Shown here piece by piece: positions 4,622 to 9,863 of a stretch of 9,863 bases of DNA; position 1 is the first letter of the stretch; the number at the start of each line of letters is the position of its first letter. The position numbers were made by a program, and so were the translations under genes. Source of the DNA: Candidatus Zixiibacteriota bacterium (GTDB lineage: Bacteria; Zixibacteria; MSB-5A5; JAABVY01); NCBI GenBank assembly GCA_014730285.1, contig WJIM01000046.1, positions 1 to 9,863 on the forward strand, in the 5' to 3' direction. The notes beneath the pieces are model-generated. The model had not been told where the DNA came from and made no database searches. It worked only from the letters and a program-made list of their open reading frames with translations.

Positions 4622-7165
4622 TTAACAGTCGGGGATATCGTCGCCGTTAGTATCGCAGGGATCATCCCCACCGATAAAGACATAGTTGATAATCCAGACC
4701 GCATCGGAGACATTAACAGTACCGTCGCAATTCGTGTCGCCGGATTCGTACGGATCCGGTTCTGTGCCACCGATGAAGACATAATTGATTACAGCCACGG
4801 CGTCGCTGACATTTACCGATAAGTCAGCATTGGCATCACCGCAAACATATCCGATCTCGGTCGTGAAGTCGCAGATCGACATCGAGGAAATTCCGCCGTA
4901 ACCGTCAAACGCCTTCACATACCAATAGTATTGTGTTTCGTTATCGAGCTCGGGAAGATCGAATGTCGTTTCGGTCAGTCCCGACTGATATGAGGCGGGC
5001 GGATTGGAAGTCCCGAAATAGAGGGTGTATTCGACATCATCGCCGTCAGGATCACCGCCGGTCCAGCTCAAGTCGGCCGTGATCGGCACATCAACCGTAC
5101 CGTCAGCCGGATTCGGATCGGAAGGATCGTAAGGCGGATTATTGGTTTCTGTGAAGAAGTCGAATGTGTATGTGTCCGCCAGGGGCATGCCCTGCGATGA
5201 TTGTATGTCAGTGGTTAAATCCACATATATTCTCTGATTCTTGTCGAAATTGCTGTCGGGGACAAAGACCGCCGATCTGGATACCATTATGTAACTTACC
5301 TGACCGCCGTAGTATTCACCGCCTCCGGTGCGTACAAGCATACTGCTCTCGTCAATGGTTGCGCCGTCCATATCTATCGAGAATGACGCGGTGATAAATG
5401 AATCGATAGCGATTTCAGTTTCACCGTCCTGAGGAGCGGTCGACAACACAACCGGAGTAGCCGGAAGTATAGTAAGCGTAACTTCAGCTTCCTGCGGCGA
5501 GTTTGTTGCACCCGCGCCGGTTACTGTAATCGTATCATAATAGGTTCCCACACCCAGACCGGTAGTGCTCACCATAATCTGCATATTGCTGGGAGCTACA
5601 CCGCTTGAAGGCGTGAGGGTCAGCCATGTCTTGGTTTTGGTGGCGTTCCAGTTAAGGACACCGCTTCCGGAATTGGTAATTGTCAGCGTATCATACATCT
5701 GGGCCTTACTGCCCTCGCTGCCCTCGAAGCTGAACGAGGTCTCCGAGAGATTTATCACCGGGTTGACATCGAGTATCTCGAATACATGCGGGCCGTCCTG
5801 GCCGACATAGGGATGATGCTCCACGCGTCCGGAATTATCTCCGGCCTGAACATAATATTCGACCTGTGTGCCCCATGGCTGAGCCGGGATAATGCCCTCG
5901 TACATATCCGGATCGGTTCCGGCTGAAAGCATGCTGGCCTGCCAGGCGCCGCCGTTGAGACGATAATAAATCTTGCAGGAGTCCATAATCAGACCGGCCT
6001 CGGAATGATCTACTATTTTGGCCGAGACCTCATAATCGTTGATTGTATCATTCGAGACATAAAGCGGGACATGATGGATGAAAAGCATACCCTCATCCGG
6101 CACACCCATCGTACGGCAATGCAGCGCATCGGTATTATACCAGCTTCCGGTAAATCCCAGGACCTCATACCCGGGCATAGCGTCCTCGTAGGTCTGGAGA
6201 GCATCGGCATCATTGCCGGTACCGGAAACCGGCACGAAAACTTTATCATTTAAAATCAGTGAGTTGGTGTAGGCCTCGCTGCCGGAGCTGTAAACTCTTA
6301 CTACTGTGTACGGTCTGCCCCAGGCGCTGGTCAATTGGCCAATCGAATCGGCGGCATCGTTTAACTCGTCGTACTGTGAATGCCAGCTTGGAACCTCCAG
6401 TACCAATACTGTCTGGGGGCTCAGATATTTCGCCCAGCAGTCTATATGTTCGATATATTCTCCCAACGGGTCGGGATACATCCAGTAATCATTTCCCATA
6501 TAGGTTAAAATCAATGAATCGATTTCGGATTCTGACATGCCTGGATTTTCACTGAACGTCAATGTTGTCGCCATAGCATGACCCAGGCCGTCGGACATAT
6601 AATTTCCACCGGCGGTCTCAAGCGACATACCGTAAACCGGAACATTCAAATACGCGCCCACCTCTACCGGGATATTGTCGTCGTTGGGACGGGGACGGTT
6701 GTAGATCATATCCACTATACCGAAATCGCCGTTATCATCGAAGATAAACCAGGGTCCGTAATCGCGTGTCCAGTAGCTGTCAGAGGGAGCGATTATGAAT
6801 TCAACATTGGCCATATTCACGCCGTTGGAGTTGTAATAGCTGGTTACCGTCGACTGCTGAGAGCTCGAGGACACGATCGTGTAGACAGTTAAGTCCTCCG
6901 ACATCTCGGCGATAATCGAATATGATATTCCAAACGGGTAGCGTATAATCACGCCCTGGGAGGGCTCCCATTCCGCGCAGCTCCGGATTCCGGGGCCGGG
7001 AGGAGGGGCGGTACGCTGGTGGTTTATGCCGATTTCATCCAGACGGGTCAGCTCTTCTGCGGTGAATCCGATCGGAAGTTCCTCGTCCTGGGGTGGGTTG
7101 TCGGCTAAAAGATTTACTGAGAAGACAAATAGAAGTACTAATACAAATGATGCAATTTTGTGCAT
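4622..7165 (-). CDS. secreted peptidylarginine deiminase (PPAD-like) with BACON, Ig, Fn3 and dockerin modules
   Basis: An 847-residue exported protein predicted to hydrolyse arginine to citrulline. A signal peptide (1-21) precedes a bacterial-type deiminase domain (about 60-360, PF04371 family). Catalytic residues are visible: D135 in WTRDYGPW, H240 and D242 in EYIEHIDCW, N301 in YTNSL, and C350 in DALHCRTMG. W132, Y237 and the R157-P-R159 pair match substrate-binding residues of Porphyromonas gingivalis PPAD as I recall them, which suggests action on C-terminal arginines. An Ig-like domain (365-465) follows, as in PPAD. Then come a BACON-like domain (470-567), an SbsA-type Ig domain (570-674), Fn3 (676-770) and two dockerin loops (776-832). 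The tail is DPCDTNGDDIPDC. Family relatives are often annotated agmatine deiminase, but the signal peptide and modules argue for an extracellular protein or peptide substrate. The ribosome site is weak (GGAAAG, 13 nt upstream). Confidence 0.9.
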   Translation of the reverse strand: MHKIASFVLVLLFVFSVNLLADNPPQDEELPIGFTAEELTRLDEIGINHQRTAPPPGPGIRSCAEWEPSQGVIIRYPFGISYSIIAEMSEDLTVYTIVSSSSQQSTVTSYYNSNGVNMANVEFIIAPSDSYWTRDYGPWFIFDDNGDFGIVDMIYNRPRPNDDNIPVEVGAYLNVPVYGMSLETAGGNYMSDGLGHAMATTLTFSENPGMSESEIDSLILTYMGNDYWMYPDPLGEYIEHIDCWAKYLSPQTVLVLEVPSWHSQYDELNDAADSIGQLTSAWGRPYTVVRVYSSGSEAYTNSLILNDKVFVPVSGTGNDADALQTYEDAMPGYEVLGFTGSWYNTDALHCRTMGVPDEGMLFIHHVPLYVSNDTINDYEVSAKIVDHSEAGLIMDSCKIYYRLNGGAWQASMLSAGTDPDMYEGIIPAQPWGTQVEYYVQAGDNSGRVEHHPYVGQDGPHVFEILDVNPVINLSETSFSFEGSEGSKAQMYDTLTITNSGSGVLNWNATKTKTWLTLTPSSGVAPSNMQIMVSTTGLGVGTYYDTITVTGAGATNSPQEAEVTLTILPATPVVLSTAPQDGETEIAIDSFITASFSIDMDGATIDESSMLVRTGGGEYYGGQVSYIMVSRSAVFVPDSNFDKNQRIYVDLTTDIQSSQGMPLADTYTFDFFTETNNPPYDPSDPNPADGTVDVPITADLSWTGGDPDGDDVEYTLYFGTSNPPASYQSGLTETTFDLPELDNETQYYWYVKAFDGYGGISSMSICDFTTEIGYVCGDANADLSVNVSDAVAVINYVFIGGTEPDPYESGDTNCDGTVNVSDAVWIINYVFIGGDDPCDTNGDDIPDC
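4625..4714 (-). repeat. dockerin-tail DNA repeat, copy 2
   Basis: The partner of 3356-3445, encoding the second dockerin helix and the DPCDTNGDDIPDC tail of the deiminase. Farther upstream in the two genes the similarity remains visible in protein but fades in DNA. Confidence 0.85.
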
Positions 7166-7202
7166 GTCACACCACTTTCCGATGAAATGTTAACAATAGC
7201 AG

Positions 7203-7218
7203 TCTACTGCGAAGTAGA
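7203..7218 (-). other. small hairpin in the deiminase mRNA leader
   Basis: TCTACT and AGTAGA form a perfect 6-bp stem around a 4-nt loop within the predicted 5' leader, about 40 nt before the start codon. It could shape translation where the ribosome site is weak. It may also be chance. Confidence 0.3.
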
Positions 7219-7236
7219 TATTCCTCACCAAAATTA

Positions 7237-7264
7237 AATATAACCTAAATCCGATTTCTGGCAA
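7237..7264 (-). promoter_or_regulatory. sigma-70-like promoter of the deiminase gene, with overlapping dyad
   Basis: The minus strand has TTGCCA (7264-7259) and TATATT (7242-7237), each five of six, with a 16-nt spacer. Transcription should begin near 7230, giving a leader of about 65 nt. A dyad GGCAA-N7-TTGCC (7260-7276) overlaps the -35 box and could be an operator. Confidence 0.55.
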
Positions 7265-7276
7265 GATCAATTTGCC

Positions 7277-7613
7277 GTTTGAAATTATACGCAAACTTTG
7301 GAGATTTTATATAACTTTATTTTGTGTAATGGGTTATAGGCCCTGAATTATCGGTATTTAAAGTTTGCGGGATTTGGTCTTAGAGGAGAGAAGGCAATAT
7401 TATCGCGCTGGGCGAACCTCATGGTTCGTCCAGCAGAGCATGAAGAGCAAGTAAGTTTAATGGATACAAATGGGTCTTCTATTAGCATTATTGATCTATC
7501 CGCTTGACTTCCAACACATTAAAATTCGTCCTAATATACGCACTGCATTTGATCATAATATTCCAGTTTAATCCGAAAATGTAATTGATAACCACAATCA
7601 TGAGGATTGAAAT
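7277..7613. other. non-coding region between divergent deiminase and lipoprotein genes
   Basis: This stretch holds the hairpin at 7407-7434 and the upstream region of the lipoprotein gene. A TTGACT at 7504-7509 and a TAATAT at 7532-7537 are 22 nt apart, too far for a normal sigma-70 promoter, so I do not call one. No reading frame is convincing. Confidence 0.4.
7407..7434. repeat. 12-bp hairpin, REP-like
   Basis: GCTGGGCGAACC and GGTTCGTCCAGC pair over 12 bp with one G-T wobble around a TCAT loop. No T-run follows on either strand, so it is not an ordinary terminator. It resembles the short-loop intergenic palindromes near 8237 and 8964-9353 in design but not in sequence. Confidence 0.6.
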
Positions 7614-8153
7614 ATGAGTTTTAAAACAGTTGCATTTATCGTAGTCGCACTATTTATATTGCTCTTAATTACGCATTGCTCGGAAGAAAAAACTATTCTC
7701 GCAACTGGAGATTCTATCGACACAACTTTTGTGACAATATATGATACTGTTTATGTTGTCGATACGATTGGTCCCCAAATGAATAGTGAATGGATAAGGT
7801 TTTCAGCTTATCTTGCCTCCGTTGACTATGTCAAAGAGAATTATCCAGCACGGTCATCAGATCGATTCTCTAGTCTGGATGAATATTGTGATTATTCAGA
7901 TGGTACTCCGGCAGGTCGAGCAGGATTCTATTTTGAGCATATTGGAGCGGACACATATTTTACAAGGGGATATACCTTTGAATACCAATTTGGAGCAAGT
8001 GGATTTGTTTGGGGTGCTGTGCAAAACTCTCCTACTGAAAAGACGCACCAGTACAATTGTACACTGGAGTATGAAGGAAATGGCAAATGGGGCTTAGTTG
8101 AAGTAAATCTCATTGAAGCAGGTTCATACATTCGCGATACAAGACATGATTAA
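7614..8153 (+). CDS. small exported protein, putative lipoprotein
   Basis: A 179-residue protein I do not recognise. A hydrophobic N-terminal segment (6-20, VAFIVVALFILLLIT) ends in ITHC, so C22 could be a lipidated cysteine. A histidine just before it is unusual for a lipobox, and an N-terminal membrane anchor is the alternative. A Thr/Asp-rich linker (30-52) leads to a folded part (58-175) rich in Tyr, Phe and Gly that looks mostly beta-stranded. C92 and C149 could form a disulfide. The segment TPAGRAGFYFEHIGADTYFTRGYTF is the most distinctive (98-122). AGGA lies 7 nt before the ATG. The gene looks more A/T-rich by eye than the DUF554 gene beside it. No partner gene or operon is evident. 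Confidence 0.75.
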   Translation: MSFKTVAFIVVALFILLLITHCSEEKTILATGDSIDTTFVTIYDTVYVVDTIGPQMNSEWIRFSAYLASVDYVKENYPARSSDRFSSLDEYCDYSDGTPAGRAGFYFEHIGADTYFTRGYTFEYQFGASGFVWGAVQNSPTEKTHQYNCTLEYEGNGKWGLVEVNLIEAGSYIRDTRHD

Positions 8154-8236
8154 AAGCAATAAGATATTGATCTGCTTTAGAAAGTCGGATTTAATTATAT
8201 TTCTTAAAGATCAACATAGCAGGATGACCGCCTAAA

Positions 8237-8260
8237 CCCACATTCCATGTGGGTTACCGC
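8237..8260 (-). repeat. CCCA...TGGG hairpin, copy 1
   Basis: AACCCACAT (8235-8243) and ATGTGGGTT (8247-8255) form a perfect 9-bp stem with a TCC loop. Read on the minus strand it is preceded by GCGGTAA, similar to the GGTG flank of the copies farther right. It lies just past the 3' end of the DUF554 gene but has no T-tract, so termination is doubtful. Confidence 0.6.
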
Positions 8261-8269
8261 AGATTGTGC

Positions 8270-8947
8270 CTATAGGAATACCAGCGCCAGCACCACCGCT
8301 ACTACCAGAGCCGGCAGCATGTTCAAGATCTTGAGCTTTTTGATTTCGAGGATGTTGATGCCGAGGCCGATTAGAAGCAGGCCGCCCACCGCAGTCATCT
8401 CCGCCACCACCGGATCGGCCATAACATCGCGAAGGCTGGCCGCCAGAAGTGTCAGTCCGCCCTGATAGATTAAAAGCGGAATCGCCGCGAACATAACACC
8501 GATCCCCATCGAGGCCGCCAATGCCACCGACGAGAAACCATCCAGCACCGACTTGGCCAGAAGCAGGTTGGGCGGATCGCCGAAACCTTCCTCCATAGCG
8601 CCGATAATAGTCATCGAACCCATGCACCACAGAAGAAATGCGGTAATCAGTCCCTCGGTGAAATTCTCGTTTTTGGATTTGAGTTTGGCCTTTAGCTTCT
8701 CACTCAGATTCCCCAGATGTTTGTCCAGATCGATCAGCTCTCCGATTATCGAGCCGATCACCATGCTGAAGATCAGGATCAGAAGGCTGCCGGTTTCCCA
8801 TGCCATTTTAACCCCGATAAAGAGCGTGAAGAGTCCGATGCCCTGAAAGGCTATGCGTGTGAGACGGTCGGGGAGATGGGCATGGATCAGAATCCCCACC
8901 AGACTTCCCGCGATAACAGCGCCTGTATTTACGAGTGTACCCAGCAT
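8270..8947 (-). CDS. DUF554 family integral membrane protein (YqgA/YdfK-like)
   Basis: A polytopic inner-membrane protein, 225 residues from the ATG at 8947. The start MLGTLVNTGAVIAGSLVGIL is the family's typical opening. About six or seven hydrophobic segments follow, with a short charged loop (LSEKLKAKLKSKNENF) near residues 81-96. The motifs FTEGLITAFLLWCMGSMTII, then AMEEG and KSVLDGFSSVALAAS, are characteristic of DUF554, for which I know no established biochemical function; a transport role is only presumed. A GTG at 8968 would add seven residues, but it sits inside a repeat and lacks a proper ribosome site. The ATG fits the family better, though its own ribosome site is also weak. It appears to be a single-gene unit, with intergenic repeats at both ends. 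Confidence 0.88.
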   Translation of the reverse strand: MLGTLVNTGAVIAGSLVGILIHAHLPDRLTRIAFQGIGLFTLFIGVKMAWETGSLLILIFSMVIGSIIGELIDLDKHLGNLSEKLKAKLKSKNENFTEGLITAFLLWCMGSMTIIGAMEEGFGDPPNLLLAKSVLDGFSSVALAASMGIGVMFAAIPLLIYQGGLTLLAASLRDVMADPVVAEMTAVGGLLLIGLGINILEIKKLKILNMLPALVVAVVLALVFL

Positions 8948-8963
8948 ATACTTTTTAATGTAT

Positions 8964-8990
8964 CCCACCCCTTACAAGGATGGGGCACTC
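8964..8990 (-). repeat. CCCA...TGGG hairpin, copy 2
   Basis: CCCACC and GGATGGG pair with one bulged A around a CCTTACAA loop. In minus-strand polarity GAGTGC precedes the stem. It is homologous to copy 5 at 9328-9353 and lies against the start of the DUF554 gene. Confidence 0.65.
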
Positions 8991-8999
8991 GATGGAAAA

Positions 9000-9070
9000 T
9001 GTAGGTCAAATGTCTGTGACATTTGACGCAATATATAACTTTGTCAAATCTTAAAAAGATTTGACCTACA
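9000..9070. repeat. REPIN-like element: two inverted REP hairpins
   Basis: The left unit is GTAG followed by a perfect 10-bp hairpin (GTCAAATGTC 9005-9014, loop TGT, GACATTTGAC 9018-9027). The right unit, in the opposite orientation, has a perfect 10-bp hairpin (GTCAAATCTT 9043-9052, loop AAA, AAGATTTGAC 9056-9065) followed by CTAC. The outer 12 bases TGTAGGTCAAAT are an exact inverted repeat. A GTAG tetranucleotide next to a hairpin, arranged as an inverted pair, is the known layout of REP doublets moved by RAYT transposases. No RAYT gene is in the window. Confidence 0.75.
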
Positions 9071-9085
9071 ATCTTGACCGCATCA

Positions 9086-9197
9086 TGTCATTCTGAGGAG
9101 CGAAGCGACGTGGCAATCTCACAGGTTATTCTTTATAAAACCGCGGAGATTCCCACGGTCGTCAACGGCCTAGGGCCGGGACTCCCTCGGAATGACA
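9086..9197. repeat. TCATTCTGAGGAGCGAAGCG-type palindromic element
   Basis: Ends TGTCATTC (9086-9093) and GAATGACA (9190-9197) are exact inverted repeats. Inside, GACGTGGCAATCTC (9107-9120) pairs imperfectly with GAGATTCCCACGGTC (9146-9160) around an A/T-rich loop. This 112-bp unit belongs to a widespread class of intergenic repeats with GGAGCGAAGCGAC cores seen in many phyla. I recognise the motif from memory and did not search for it. Confidence 0.75.
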
Positions 9198-9208
9198 AAG
9201 AGATTCGT

Positions 9209-9236
9209 GCGCGGCGTATGTCCTCGTACGCCGCGT
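9209..9236. repeat. 9-bp GC-rich hairpin
   Basis: CGCGGCGTA (9210-9218) and TACGCCGCG (9227-9235) pair perfectly around an 8-nt TGTCCTCG loop, with a G-T pair extending the base. It directly follows the previous element. No T-tract is present. It is likely a separate repeat family. Confidence 0.6.
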
Positions 9237-9248
9237 ATTTCCGGGCCG

Positions 9249-9272
9249 GGGTGCCCCAAACTTTAGCTTGGG
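9249..9272 (+). repeat. CCCA...TGGG hairpin, copy 3
   Basis: GGGTGC is followed by CCCAAACT (9255-9262), a TT loop and AGCTTGGG (9265-9272). The stem is 8 bp with one A-C mismatch, which becomes a G-U pair on the complementary strand. It is the only copy in plus polarity. Confidence 0.65.
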
Positions 9273-9292
9273 ATCTCACTTGATAATTTCCT

Positions 9293-9316
9293 CCCAATCT
9301 GAAGATTGGGTCACCC
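9293..9316 (-). repeat. CCCA...TGGG hairpin, copy 4
   Basis: CCCAATCT (9293-9300) and AGATTGGG (9303-9310) form a perfect 8-bp stem with a two-base GA gap. TCACCC follows, so in minus polarity GGGTGA precedes the hairpin. Confidence 0.7.
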
Positions 9317-9327
9317 TTCCGAGCAAT

Positions 9328-9353
9328 CCCACCCCTCACGGGGATGGGCACCC
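9328..9353 (-). repeat. CCCA...TGGG hairpin, copy 5
   Basis: CCCACCCC (9328-9335) pairs with GGGG-A-TGGG (9340-9348), one bulged A, around a TCAC loop. CACCC follows, giving GGGTG ahead of it in minus polarity. It starts 6 nt beyond the stop of the oligoendopeptidase gene but lacks a T-tract. Confidence 0.7.
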
Positions 9354-9358
9354 AATCG

Positions 9359-9863
9359 TTATGCTTTTTCAGCCAGTTCCACGAATTCCGGGATATCGTC
9401 GGTGGCTTTGTCTGTCACCCATTTCCAGAATGCCGGATCGGTCAGGTCGGCATCCAGATACTTCCTGGCAATATCCTCGGAGGTCATCACCCCTGTATCC
9501 GACAGTAGCTCTCTATATGTATCGGCAAACGATTTGCCCTCGTCTTTGGCGCGATGATAGACCGCATTCGAGAACAAAAATCCGAATGTGTACGGGAAAT
9601 TGTAGAACGGCACATAGGTTTCGAAGAAGTGCAGCTTCGAGGCCCAGAACTCGGGATGGTAACCGTTCTCGTCCAGCATATTGCAGAAAGCTATCTTCTG
9701 TGAATCAAGCATCAGTTCGTTTAAGCGGTCTTTACTAACTGTACCTTTGGCGCGATCCGTATAAAAGCTTCTGTCAAAAATATAGCGGGCGTGAATATTG
9801 CAGAACATCGTGAAGCCGTTGCCGATTTTCTGATCCAGAAGCATGATCTTCTCCTGCTGATCG
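9359..9863 (-). CDS. pepF: M3-family oligoendopeptidase, C-terminal part (partial)
   Basis: The last 167 residues of a zinc metallopeptidase of the M3 (PepF/thimet) family; the gene continues past the right edge. The frame is open to the window end, reading DQQEKIMLLDQKIGNGF, so the internal ATG at 9844 is not the start. Family marks include the helix MFCNIHARYIFDRSFY, the YHPEFWASKLHFF segment, and PFYNFPYTFGFLFSNAVY. The last is a signature near the substrate cleft in M3 oligoendopeptidases. The HExxH zinc motif lies upstream, outside the window, so activity cannot be judged. These enzymes usually digest short peptides in the cytosol. The protein ends LAEKA with a TAA stop, followed by repeat DNA and no recognisable terminator. 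Confidence 0.92.
   Translation of the reverse strand, partial: DQQEKIMLLDQKIGNGFTMFCNIHARYIFDRSFYTDRAKGTVSKDRLNELMLDSQKIAFCNMLDENGYHPEFWASKLHFFETYVPFYNFPYTFGFLFSNAVYHRAKDEGKSFADTYRELLSDTGVMTSEDIARKYLDADLTDPAFWKWVTDKATDDIPEFVELAEKA

Noticed and set aside
8235..8255. A terminator for the DUF554 gene.
   Set aside because: The hairpin lacks a U-tract on the relevant strand and better fits the repeat family.
8232..8630. A 132-codon minus-strand frame inside the DUF554 gene.
   Set aside because: It is Gly/Arg/Ser-rich, overlaps conserved DUF554 coding sequence in another phase, and has no ribosome site.
8964..9353. A CRISPR-like array.
   Set aside because: The units differ in sequence, length, spacing and orientation, and no equal-length spacers or cas genes are present.
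9133..9738. Several short frames across the repeat cluster and opposite the oligoendopeptidase gene.
   Set aside because: They run through palindromic repeats or antisense to a conserved coding region, with no ribosome site or protein-like composition.

Overview
The window looks like a piece of a free-living, Gram-negative-type bacterium from the FCB group or a neighbouring candidate phylum; candidate division Zixibacteria is my best guess. The reasons are two secreted proteins with dockerin repeats of the type NVSDAVxIINYVFIGG followed by a DTNGDDIPDC tail, a PEP-CTERM surface protein, a secreted Porphyromonas-type peptidylarginine deiminase fold, and intergenic DNA rich in small palindromic repeats. 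The taxonomic call is inference from protein style. No rRNA, tRNA, CRISPR array, transposase or phage gene is visible.

Layout. Positions 1-2060 hold a minus-strand housekeeping cluster: an SDR enoyl-ACP reductase of the FabL type, alanine racemase (alr), and the first codons of a third gene that runs off the left edge. The SDR gene has a near-consensus sigma-70 promoter. alr seems to have its own promoter placed so that its mRNA would begin at the start codon. Positions 2061-2567 are non-coding, with an orphan minus-strand terminator and a sigma-54-like promoter. This leads into a plus-strand PEP-CTERM protein (2568-3278), which shares a bidirectional terminator with a converging dockerin protein (3353-4414, minus). 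Upstream of that lies a large secreted deiminase-dockerin protein (4622-7165, minus) with its own promoter and terminator. Positions 7166-7613 are non-coding. A small plus-strand putative lipoprotein (7614-8153) and a minus-strand DUF554 membrane protein (8270-8947) follow. A 400-bp intergenic region (8962-9357) is packed with palindromes, including a REPIN-like pair and copies of a CCCA...TGGG hairpin family. The window ends in the C-terminal part of an M3-family oligoendopeptidase (9359-9863, minus, continuing beyond the window).

How the genes fit together. The SDR and alr probably supply the envelope (fatty acids and D-alanine). The middle block is exported protein: a PEP-CTERM protein normally sorted by an exosortase, and two dockerin proteins whose C-terminal tails are nearly identical at the DNA level. 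The most striking gene is the deiminase. It keeps every catalytic residue of P. gingivalis PPAD that I can place, and the two arginines that read a substrate's C-terminal carboxylate. The usual type IX secretion tail is replaced by BACON, SbsA-type Ig, Fn3 and dockerin modules.
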